This document shows, piece after piece, positions 12,480-22,840 of a DNA stretch of 64,000 bases. The stretch comes from Cycas panzhihuaensis (taxonomy: Eukaryota; Cycadophyta): assembly GCA_023213395.1 (NCBI GenBank), contig CM041465.1:146761741-146825740 (forward strand), written 5' to 3'. A model generated the notes under the pieces. The model did no database searches, was not told where the DNA came from, and saw only the letters and a list, made by a program, of their open reading frames with translations. Positions within the stretch are counted from its first letter, which is position 1; every line of letters begins with the position of its first letter. A program made the position numbers and the translations under genes.

Positions 12480-14240
12480 AATGATAGCTTTATTAATCTT
12501 GATGGTGAGATCACACTAAAACTTTTTAAATTTAGGATTACTAAGTACTTTAGTGAAGATATTTACAACCTAGTTTTTAATCAAATTATACACATGATTA
12601 ATATAATTTATTTTTATAATTAACATATTTATTTTGTAAAGCTAATAATAATTAATTAGCTTATTTCCTGAAGGCAATTTAGTGAGCTTCTAAGTATACA
12701 TATTTTCATCTATAATAGCTTGCCACATTTGGTCTTTAACTACCTTCTCAAAGGTAGAAGGCTCGAGAGCATTGAGAATTTATATCATTAAAGTAAAATT
12801 TGTAGTATACTTGTACTTTTATTACCCTTTTAGTTTCGAGGATATAAAGGTATATATGTTATGACTTACAAGTAATACTATGACAAAGGTGGCAATGTAG
12901 ATGACGATCTATAAGTAGGTGGAGGTGTAAGAAAGGTAGAAGATGAACTTGGATTATATGAAGTTGAAGGAGTAGATGGGTCCATAATTGGTGCAAGAGA
13001 AATTTCAGAAATATCATCATCGTCATCATCTATTAGAAACTGTATATAATATTAATCTAAGTTCTAATTGTCTTCTACAAATATAATAACCCAAAATGAA
13101 TATGTCTATCTTCCAACATGATCATATGCCTTGTAAGCCTTGCAACTAGGTACATAGTCTATGTATGAAGTTGAAGAAGTAGATGGGTCCACAATTGGAG
13201 CAAGAGGGACTTCTGAAACATCAACATCATCATCATCTATCAAAAACTATATTTGAGATTGATCTAAGTCCTTATTACTTTTTACAAATATAACATTCTG
13301 AGATGAATATGTATGTCTTCTAATATGATCATATACCTTGTAAGCCTTGTAACTAAGTACATAGCCTATGAAGATATATTTTAAGCTTTTATCATCAAGT
13401 TTCCTTATGTTATCTTTTGCAATGTACATATAGGTCGTACAACTAAATTTTCTAAGGTGTGAGACTATAGGCTTTTGTCTTAACCAAGCCTTCTCGAGTG
13501 TCATATTTTCATGGATGAAGTCAAGCTCTTATTTGTAAGGTCAGAATCAATATAAATAGTTTCAATGCAAAATGAATTAGTAATATGTGTAGCATTCACC
13601 ATTGCTTTTGCCTTGTTCACTAATGTTTGATTTATACATTCAACAATACCATTTTGTTGAGGAGTATGAGGGACTAAGAACTAGTATTTTATGCCATTTC
13701 TTTATAGAAATTGGTAAATTGATTCAATGTATACTCATCTCCATTATCTGTACATAATATCTTATTTGTCATATTAGATTCATTTTCCACTTCAACTTTG
13801 AACTTCTTGAATTTGTCAAATGCATCAAACTTATTATTTAGAAAGTGAACTCAAACTTTTTGAGAATAATCATTAATAAAAGTGATAAAATACAAATTGC
13901 CATTAAGTGAAGGCATTAGCATGGGTTTACAAATGTCTGAGTGAACTAAACTTAATGGTTTAGTTGCATACTAAGTTTGCTTAGATTGAAATTGTTCTCT
14001 GTGTTGCTTACCAATAATGTAGGCTTCATAAAAATATTTATTATGTTTGATCTTGGGTAACTCATATACCATTTGAAGTCTAAACATAAGATTGAGACTG
14101 TATATTTTGATGATTAAGGCATTGATTCCATAGTTGATCCTTGGTACACTTTCTAATAGGTTGCTCCTAACTATGAAAATATTCACCCTATATTTTAATA
14201 GGTGGGTCATCTATAATAATATTTTTTTTTTTATCTATAT
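12480..14240 (-). pseudogene. Copia B pol relic: integrase present, RT core deleted
   Basis: The open stretch 13,247-13,504 (minus) reads EKAWLRQKPIVSHLRKF, then KLDDKSLKYIFIGY and KAYKVYD, the signature C-terminal part of plant copia integrase. Integrase core sequence continues to about 14,220. Near 12,700-12,770 the RT N-terminus (EPSTFEKVVKDQMWQAI) appears. It runs almost straight into an RNase H tail (VVNIFTKVLSNPKFKKF) near 12,540-12,600. The roughly 1.5 kb of RT palm and RNase H expected between them is absent, so this copy lost its polymerase by deletion. Confidence 0.8.
12960..13373. repeat. 207-bp tandem duplication inside copia B integrase
   Basis: GAAGTTGAAGGAGTAGATGGG at 12,960 recurs as GAAGTTGAAGAAGTAGATGGG at 13,167. 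The copies stay aligned through ATCATATGCCTTGTAAGCCTT and its counterpart about 208 bp further on. The second unit lies in the integrase C-terminal frame; the first is the extra copy. Confidence 0.85.
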
Positions 14241-14520
14241 GAGTAAATAACACAATAATGCATGAGTTCTGATTCTATATAAAGGAAAGTGGAATACCAT
14301 AAAGCTTGTAAAGACCATTGTCTTCATATCATATAGCAATTATTTATCCAATTGAGTGGTGTAAAATAATGTAGGTTCCCTAGCTAAAGAGTATATTAAA
14401 GTTCTGCTAATTAATCTAACTAATAGAGAGCAAATTATATTTCATACTAGAAATATAAAAGATATTGATGATACAATGATTAGTATTTAGATTTTTTAGG
14501 GCTATGAGAGCTTTCCTAAT

Positions 14521-14836
14521 TAAAGTATTTAGAACATGGAGACAGAGCGGAGCAGAAATCAAATAATCAATTCATTGTCAATCTATAAGTATAACAAACT
14601 ATTACATTCAATCCATTATATGAGAGCATATACATATTTCCCAATAGAGGTGGTGTCAAAAGATTCCAAGGTTTGCCACCCCAGTAAATATATAGTTTGA
14701 GGGAGGAGAGAAACCTCTTCAACCTCTAAAATTTAAAATACATTAAAATAATACTTAACCAAGGTAACACTTAATCTTACCTTACTTACCTTCACATGTG
14801 TAAATGATGGAAGTAGGGTGATGAACATTAACCTCA
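14521..14836 (-). repeat. Element C 3' LTR (minus strand)
   Basis: Shares long near-identical blocks with 18,713-18,994, including GAACATGGAGA, CAAATAATCAATTCATTGTC and TACCTTCACATGTGTA. Fewer differences separate these LTRs than those of A or B, consistent with a later insertion. Confidence 0.85.
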
Positions 14837-14989
14837 ATATTCTTCCCCTTAATGGTCATAATGAACATCTTTATTTTTCTTTGAACTTGTAATACATATA
14901 TTTGAGGTAGACTTTGAGTTAGTACTTGACCAAATATTTTTTTACTTTGTCTTCATCTTCATACATTTTGTTCTTGTATCGTGGTTTCC

Positions 14990-15545
14990 TTTAACATGGT
15001 TTGGTTTAAGCGATCTCCAAGTGAGTGTGACTTACTTCAAATAGGAATGAGTGGCTACACCTTTGACTTTATCTTCTAGAATCTTTGTTTTATGAGTAGT
15101 GATCATGTCAAAGGTACATACATCTTCATGTGCATCAATGCGATCATTTGTTTGAGTTGAGTCTTCTACATTAGTCTTTTCAACATAAAAAACATGTTTT
15201 GATATCTGTCTCATATGTTCAATGTCATTATAATTAAATTTATTTACATTGAGGGTTTCTCCCCCATAAATAGATTCTAGTGTATCCCAAATGGATTTTG
15301 ATATAGTTAATTCTTTAACATGAATGAATACATCGTCATTTATTATACTAAAGATTAAAGTTATGATTTCATTGTCCTTTCTTAAGTTTTCTTTAAAATT
15401 TTCTCCTTCCTCTAGATAACCACATGCAATAAAATTCTAAATATCTTTTGAAATGAGAAGTGTTTTTAATAATTCTTTCCATACATGAAAATTAGTCTCA
15501 TCAAGTGTGGGAATTAGCACATCATCCAAATAAAATGCCATTTGT
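14990..15545 (-). pseudogene. Element C gag (UBN2-type) relic
   Basis: Starts MAFYLDDVLIPTLDETNF at 15,541, then WKELLKTLLISKDI, a stop, and later IWDTLESIYGGE, the copia gag fold. The open piece 15,032-15,214 follows (HMRQISKHVFYVEKTN). One stop separates the halves. There is no downstream pol before the polypurine tract. Confidence 0.75.
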
Positions 15546-15559
15546 AATATGTTTAGTTT

Positions 15560-18500
15560 ATGAGCTCAAATAAGTAAATGAAGACTTTAAATATGTGAAT
15601 AACATAAAATGGACAATAAGTGATGTTTAATATATATATAAATCCCTTAATCAAGGTTGGCGAGTAATACGATCAAATGCATATCTTTTTAGACAAAAGG
15701 TTTTCGTTTACATACAACTAAATCAATTAATGCTTTTATGAAAGCAAGGATCTATATGATCTATATACTCATTTTAGGTTTTAACAATGCAAAATTGAAA
15801 TATATTTGTCTTTAATGATGAAATGATAAATAATCAATGATAAGGAATTGCTAAAGTAAAATGAATGACCTTTATCAATATAAAAGTGAAGTATGCTTGA
15901 TTATGAAAATAATTAGATATCCTTTTGAAAGTAGTAGATCCTTTTGAAAGTAGTAATGAACTGAAAGTCTAAAGTGTAATCTTTGCTTTAAATGATAGAA
16001 ATATCTGAAAAAAATAATAAATTTCTTCCAAGAAATATAGAAAATAAATAAATAGAACACAAAATGTACCTATTTAATTAGGTAGCTCCACTTAGCTTAA
16101 TTACTAAAAAATTAGCTTCTTACTGTAAAAAAAAAGGGCTTGAAAATATAAACAAAGAATAATAAAAGCTTCAAGAATAAACTGTTAGTAATCAATAAAG
16201 TAGATATAATCTTTTGAGATAATATAATCCTTGAAAAATTATAGGATAATGCCTATAAAGACTCAACAATAAGCTAAAGATAGCTAACTTCAAACACCTA
16301 CCAAATGAAGTCAAAATTAAGTGAAATTTATCTCAAACTAAAGAATATTAAATATCCTTTCTGACATATTTGACCATTCAGAAAACTAATTCCTATAACT
16401 CAATATTTTAAAGAATAAGTAAAGAGAGCCTTTTTAGGGCTTGAATAGGAGCCACAAGGCTAAAATATTAAAAAAATAGATTATAACTTTATAAAAAGGT
16501 GTAAAAATACTTACTTATAGATTAAGGACCTTTTAATATGACTTATTCCAAAAAAACTTGAAGAAAATGCTTCAAAAAATACGGAATAATGAACAACTAA
16601 TCTTAATTTAGCACTTTAATTTTACCAGCCTGTAATATCTATAAAAAGGCTTTAAATCACTTAAAATATTATATCAGTGTGAAGAGAGCTAAATTAGATT
16701 TCCAACAAAGCTAATGGTTTAGAAAATAGATATCAAATAAGAAAAATATAGTAAAAATAGTGAAGCAGCCTCTTTATATTTAATAAACTAGAGGCTGAAG
16801 AATGAGGTGACTTCAAACTATTAAAAGCTGATCAAAACAACTCCAAAACTAGAAGATGACTATTCCACGGTGAAGCTCGTGAAGTCATGATCTCGATGAG
16901 ACTAGTTTCGTCAAAATCTAGTACTCTAATGAGGAGTTACAGATGAAAATACGCCAATTACCCTTTTTGAATAAAATAAATTAAAAATATATAAAAAAAA
17001 ATTTTGTAAAAGGTTGATTAACCCCTTTTAATAGTGAGCTTAAGGTCACGTGTAAAAGTATGTGGCTGGGGGCTAATGCCAAAGGGGCCTAGTACCCTTA
17101 CACCCAGATTTTAAATTATTTATAATACAACTAAATTTTTAAAACTTAAAAATAAATAAATAAATATTTTTGAAAAAAACATTCGTTAATGGCGCTGCGT
17201 TGAGATTTTAAAAAATGACTAAATGAGGATCGAAATCAATTACAAGTTGATCGAATCCTTTCCCACAGATGGTGCTAAGATTTTTACACACTAGAAATAT
17301 AATTATATATTAAAAATTAAAGAGAAAAAAAGAAAAAAAGAAAGGAAAACTATGATACAGAGATGGCTAGCGCATAGATCAGGCTTTGAAGACGACAATG
17401 TTGTAGTTCTGAAAGATGAAATCGGGACTAAGGCTATTGATGTAGCTTGTTCCAAACTCGACCACGTAATCAATGACTACTATAGTCAAATAGTGTTGCC
17501 CAAAACTAAAAAGCTTTTGAGATTTAAATATCAACAGAAAGCTCTTAAGATGGAAAATTGGTAAGCAAACGATGGAGGAGGCACCTAGGGATCCAAGAAC
17601 CACAAAAATGGCCAGCCAGTCTAGATCTTCTTCAAGCCCTACACAAGTTCCTTCCTTCTTTACACATATGAACACAAGCGAATGAATAGATCCAATTTGA
17701 GAGAATGGAGGCGATGAGGCACAACAGAGGTGATAAGGCACAACGAAGGCGGTTTTGATAGCTCGTAGAGCTCTAAAGGTGGTTTTGATGGGCCTAGGAA
17801 AGACAATAATACCGTTTCTAACCAATAGATCGCCTGGTAAATAACATTTGCCTAGTTTGTTTGTAGAATTTGACTCAGAACTGTTGTCATTTGGGTTTGT
17901 TCCCGAATGGTCAAATTTCAATGGAGGATATACAGATAAAGGAATCAAAACCTAGTTACAAAGGCACGAGGAGATTAATGCAAAAATATTTAAGATACAT
18001 ATATATTTTATATAAAACAGACATCAAGGAAAGTATAAGAAGCAATCTCTTTGGCTGGAGAAGAGTCTACTAAACGTAAAGCTACGAACCGTAAGTCTGT
18101 AATCTCTTTGGGATCGATAATTACTATTGGCTGAGGAACAAAAAGGAGATTAAGAGGAAGACAATACCAAGAACACAAGAAGTTGATATGACTATTGCAC
18201 ACAGTTTATATGTAATATATCAAATGTAATAAATATATGTATATAACGTAAGCCTTATGAATGTTAAAAAATCAAAGTGAGGAGTGTGGAGATGGAGCTT
18301 TAACGACCACATAGATCTGAGTAAAGATGAAGGCACAGATGATCTCCAAACTCACAAATGATCTCCAAACTACCTTGAAACGAGATGGCTAATAGGTATA
18401 TCACTAAAGAATATAGTCACGCAAATGGAGCCACAAATAAGAGAAAGTATATCAAAGAGATATATATATTTATATTTGAAACATGAAAAACCTGGTAACC

Positions 18501-18690
18501 TGGTTATATGGAAGTGACCAACTTGTAGACAGTTGCCTTCCGAGGATGAAATCTCCTTTCAGAGGAGGTGAAACTTCAAACTATTTTCTTCAGTAGGTAG
18601 ATGGGCTTGCTAGGAATCCAACAAGCAATCATATGCTACACTTTTATCAAGCAAATGAAGAGTTAGATCAGTAAAAATGAATATCAACCA
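15560..18690 (-). other. Element C leader of unusual length, with a host-like segment at 17.35-18.2 kb
   Basis: About 3.1 kb separates the primer binding site from gag; an ordinary copia leader is far shorter. The part at 17,350-18,200 is less AT-rich and holds overlapping open frames on both strands, including 189 codons at 17,379-17,948 (minus) and 70 codons at 17,352-17,564 (plus). I recognise no domain in either. It may be captured genomic DNA or a further decayed insertion. CACAGATGGTGCTAAGA near 17,265 looks like a different primer-site or LTR junction, hinting at another fragment. Confidence 0.45.
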
Positions 18691-18712
18691 ACCCTTTGGC
18701 TCTGATACCAAA

Positions 18713-18994
18713 TGAAGGATTTAGAACATGGAGAGAGCGGAACAGAAATCAAATAATCAATTCATTGTCAATATATGAGCATAACAAACTATTACATTCA
18801 ATCCATTATATGAGAGCATGTACATATTTCCTAATAGAGGTGGTGTCAAAAGATACCAGGGTTTGTCACCCCAGTAAATATATAGTTTGAGGGAGAAGGA
18901 AAACCTCCTCAACCTCCAAAATTTAAAATACATTAAAAAAATGTTTAACTAAGATAACACTTAACCTTACCTTACTTACCTTCACATGTGTACA
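18713..18994 (-). repeat. Element C 5' LTR (minus strand)
   Basis: Direct repeat of 14,521-14,836, bordered by the TGGTATCAGAGCC primer site. It appears to lack the last 35 bp or so seen at the low-coordinate copy. Confidence 0.85.
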
Positions 18995-19009
18995 CTTACA
19001 TAGGCCTCA

Positions 19010-19800
19010 TTATTATCCAGTTGAGTTTTATAAGGATTGCAAATCATATTATCTTTTTCTATATTCAATAATCACATGCCTAGGTTTTCCACATGAAAGA
19101 TAGGTAATATTTTATCTTCTCTATTGATTTTTAGTTTACTATATTTATTGGTTCAAATTCATAGAACCAAACTGTTATGCGAGTGGTTGCTATTGAGACT
19201 AATTTCTTCCTTGATTTCTAACTGCAAATATGAGGGCAATGTTAGAAGAAGATATTGTTCATTAATAGTTCAATATACCTTCTTCTTTAAACAGTAAACC
19301 TTCCAAAGTATTAAAGTCCATGGTAGAAAAGTCATTAGATAATGAAAAAATAAAACTATTGTACATGGAGAGAAAGACATTTATAATACTAGAAACATGG
19401 CCATGGTTGGAAGAAAGAGCTTCAAAAGTGTTAAACTTATTCCTAATGGACTTCATTTTTGTCATATGAGAGGGAATAGAGCTAGTAAAAGGTATGGCAT
19501 ATAAACGTACTTTTAGTATAATTGTTGTAGAGTCGCCTTTTCACTCATAAAATGAACATATAATGTTCTAAATTTCATTAGAAATGTTTACTATCTTAAT
19601 AATTTAGTCTATATTGTCCTTCATGGCTAAGTGAAGAGAGGATAGAGCTATATTATCTTTAGCTCTAAAAGTAGCGAGAGTAATAGGGTATAGAGGAATC
19701 TTGATGTTGGAGTTGGTCAAGTGACATATGGAAGTATGTTTGGCTATACCTCCAAATACATAAGACCAAAAATCATTCATGATTAAGATGTATTTAACTT
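19010..19800 (-). pseudogene. Copia B gag relic
   Basis: The minus-strand open piece 19,262-19,465 contains KMKSIRNKFNTFEAL and YNSFIFSLS, typical of the mid-gag UBN2 region in copia elements. Upstream (19,480-19,800) the frame continues with many stops. It is separated from its pol by element C. Confidence 0.75.
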
Positions 19801-21231
19801 GTTTATTTCAAGATAAAAGATTATTACTAATTAATAGTTTAATAGTATTTGAAATTAACATTTGTGGTGCTATTATGAACTATCTACCTAGTGGGCTACT
19901 AAGCTATAATGTTAAAGTTTCAATATCTTCAAAAGAAGCATTCGATTAATATTATGTCTAATGGAACCTGCCCATAGATGGTAGTTCATAAACTCTATAT
20001 ATGTTAGTACATGAGCAAGTTAAACTCGATATACTTTAGTACATAAGAATATAAGGCTCAATTGCCCCCATAATACTATTTATCCACCTATACTAGATTT
20101 ATGTTAATGATAGATTTGATAAAAGACTAAAATCAAGGCACTCACCCTCTCTAAGTCTAGCCTAGTTTTTAAGTACCAAAGGAAGAATTTATATCTCAAT
20201 TTGTCATTCAATACACCTTATAGCAAGTTACCGCCTAACCTATTTGTCGAGGAAAATATAATTCACGTGTGCAAGAATGATTACTTTAGGGATCCTAGCC
20301 ATTCTCTTTGTAGGATTGGTAGTTTATATAATTTAATTAAAAAATTACCTTATTTAATATTTTGAGTTCAAATTTCTTATTAATATGGTCTTATTTAAAG
20401 ACAAGAATATAAAATTTTAATGATTTTAAAATATGAGACTTGATTTTAAAAGTAGCAAATAAATAATAAAGTATAAATGAAATGGTTTAGAGTGCTCAGT
20501 AAGGAAGGGTCCATTAGTAAAAGGTGGCAAAATAATCCTTTCTTAAATACGAAAAACACCTACAACAACAAAAGACCACACGCCATTAGCTAAAAAATGA
20601 GTGGAAAATGTTTCTCTATTGTGAAACCCTTACAAAATAGAAAGATTAGCTTCAAGTTTAAATATCTAATAAATAATCACATAAAAAATATATAAAATAC
20701 AGCCTAAAATAATGGCCTTTGAATTATGATTTCAATGGTTCAAATATAATCAAATTCTAATATCTGTATCAAAAGTTATGATACTTTTAAAGAGACTTCT
20801 AAAGTTCTTAGACTTTAACAGTATCCTTTAATAAAATACAGATAACTTTTTACTTAGACTTTCGATTGACCTAAAACACTTTTTTTTTTTAAGTAAACAA
20901 AAAAACATACAAAATTTAAAAATATATAAGGTTATTTAAATATTTATAACTAAAGTTACATCTATTTAAAATTGAGATGGAATATTTGCCTTCAAAATTG
21001 GTGATGAAAAATAAATAAAAATTAAATTTATTGTAATATTTTATTTATTACCAAAAAATTTATAGTGTGACCACTCAAAATTTGTAAGATGAGTCATTTC
21101 ATCTCAAATTTACTATTACTTTTTAGAAATTTTGGTATTTATACTCTAATATATGTCTTCAAACCCTATTACCTCCTTGTAAGATGCGTATTTGTTAGAG
21201 AAAGTAAGAGAAGCAATGCTTTGATATAAAA

Positions 21232-21713
21232 TGATAGAATTAAAATTAACGTAATAATTAAAAAACACACAATGGAATCTTTTTTCTCTATATCTAACAA
21301 ACATACATTCATCAAATATATTATAAACACATTCAAATAAACACAATATATAAATGGGAATTATAAATTAACTCTAACCCAAAATAATTAAGATCAAATT
21401 AATTGATAGTTGATATAGAAGTTTGGTAGAGTTTCGACTTTCACCAAATATGCAACCTATGCTAATTATTGAGTGTAGACATGGCCTTAACTTATAGAGG
21501 GCTCAATGTATATTACATTACAAATGGTAGATATGGATTGGACCCCACATGTTCACACTTCATTGGATCTCATATTACATACATCTCATTTGATAGTTAT
21601 GAGGCTAAGGTGGTGTAATAACCCTTAATTAAGAAGTATAATAGTAAGTTATCGCTTGAATACATTTACACTTTTACATAAAAAGTACATGAAGGTGTTA
21701 TTATATTTTAATC
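21232..21713 (-). repeat. Copia B 5' LTR (minus strand)
   Basis: Direct repeat of 11,988-12,470. The tRNA-like primer site lies on its low-coordinate side, fixing the minus orientation. It is bordered by the TSD GCTTC. Confidence 0.9.
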
Positions 21714-22249
21714 GCTTCACCCCACTATTTTTTTCTTCCAAGGCTTTCAACATTCTCTTTTTATAAGATGGTGGTTCTTGTGGTCCATCTTCCTTAAGCT
21801 CTACTCTAGGTTATGGTTTTGTTTTAACATTATTGTCATACTTTTTCAACCTAGTCCATTCCTCAAGAAAATCTCTTATTGTCTCAACACCACCTCGGTG
21901 AACTCTTCTATCTTTCTTTAAAGCTCTTGCATGATCCTATTCATTTATACATTTTCTTTACTATTTGTTTTATCTTTCAAGTTATTTAAGTTCTTCTTAC
22001 AAATAGTTTCAATATGCTTATAATAATTTTCAAATAGATTTCAAAAGAAAACAGAAAACTCACCAATAGTTTGTTGTAAACTTCTTCTTCCTCTCCCTAA
22101 AGTGGTGATTCCTTCAACAATACATATGTTCAAAGAAAACAAATTATTTTCCAAGTAAAAGTATAAGCAAACTTCATAAGAATACCTTTTTTTTTTCTTT
22201 TCCCTAACATTTATTCTAAAACTAGAAAAACTCTAACAAAAAAAAAAAT
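21714..22249 (-). pseudogene. Element Z 5' leader and N-terminal gag relic
   Basis: This follows directly from 11,987 once copia B is removed; both sides of B carry GCTTC. The minus strand holds weak coiled, charged gag-like residues (MNRIMQEL, then RKIEEFTE) close to the 5' LTR at 22,250. Coding is too worn to place a start. Confidence 0.45.
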
Positions 22250-22840
22250 TACAATACATAAATTTTTAAATTTGAGACCTTTGGCCATTCAAAAATTCTA
22301 ATAAACATCTCCTAACATTAGGAAATTGATTTGAAGTGAAAAGGCCCCAAAATCTTAAATTTTTTATTTTTAGTATATTTTTAAATTTTTTTCAAATTGC
22401 ACAAAAATTAAACCATGAATAGGTAAATACAAGTGGGCTTCATAGAAATATAAGTAAAGTAAAACTTGTCTCCTATAATTTAATAAATCTATATTTATAA
22501 AAAATATATATAATATAATTTATTATTATAAAAATTATAATCTTGAAATACCATTTTGGATCCTTGAATGATCAATTTTGGACTTAAAAATTTTATGAAT
22601 AAGGCAGTAATTGGTATCATGAATTATGCCATGGCATATACTTTTCGAAGAGCTATAATTTTAAGAAAAAAGGGGCCCAAATAGATACTCAAATTAAAAA
22701 TTACAACATAGATAAGTTGACCCTTCAAATTTAGAATTTATAGATGTTCCTACATCATGACATATACAATTACATAGATTTTGAAGTAAGATATACTACA
22801 CAAGTTATAGGAAAGTCACTTATATACCTCCTTGGAGTGT
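22250..22840 (-). repeat. LTR of element Z (5' LTR on the minus strand)
   Basis: Diverged direct copy of the LTR at 2,285-2,795, in the same orientation. Gag-like minus-strand sequence lies on its low-coordinate side, as expected for the 5' LTR of a minus-strand element. Confidence 0.65.

Larger units (their letters stand above)
14521..18994 (-). mobile_element. Copia-like element C, gag-only (non-autonomous)
   Basis: LTR copies at 14,521-14,836 and 18,713-18,994 are direct repeats. On the minus strand the high-coordinate LTR is followed by a near-perfect primer binding site, TGGTATCAGAGCC (18,698-18,710). A polypurine run (TAAGGGGAAG) lies near 14,841-14,850. The only coding relic is a gag block at 15,000-15,545; no protease, integrase or RT was found. 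The element lies inside copia B. Flanks CTAAT and CTTAC do not give a clear TSD, and one LTR end is uncertain by about 35 bp. Confidence 0.8.
11988..21713 (-). mobile_element. Ty1/copia element B with perfect TSD, itself split by element C
   Basis: LTRs at 11,988-12,470 and 21,232-21,713 are direct repeats. The flanks are GCTTC at 11,983-11,987 and GCTTC at 21,714-21,718, a perfect 5-bp target duplication. On the minus strand a primer binding site (TTATATCAAAGC) follows the 5' LTR at about 21,218-21,229, and a polypurine tract (TAAGGGAGGA) sits next to the 3' LTR at 12,471. The body holds gag at about 19.0-19.8 kb and integrase relics at 13.0-14.2 kb. The RT core is missing, and element C interrupts it at 14,521-18,994. 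Confidence 0.9.
2285..22840 (-). mobile_element. Ty3/gypsy element Z, decayed and split by nested copia elements
   Basis: Two diverged direct copies of an LTR-like sequence (about 2,285-2,795 and 22,250-22,840) flank minus-strand gypsy coding relics. In minus-strand order these are gag (22.2-21.7 kb, then 11,987-11,574, then from 6,490), protease (about 5.9-5.6 kb), RT-RNase H (about 5.4-4.1 kb) and integrase (about 4.0-3.0 kb). The gag reading continues across copia B (11,988-21,713) and again across copia A (6,491-11,573), which shows that both inserted later. Integrase and RT residues resemble chromovirus-type plant gypsy elements by memory of the family; the lineage was not tested. Every frame is broken by stops and frameshifts, so the element is dead. 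Exact LTR ends and TSDs could not be fixed. Confidence 0.8.

Noticed and set aside
17379-17948. 189-codon minus-strand frame as a gene
   Set aside because: Long for this AT-rich region, but no domain, no signal or conserved motif, and it lies in the leader of a retroelement. Kept only as a possible captured fragment.
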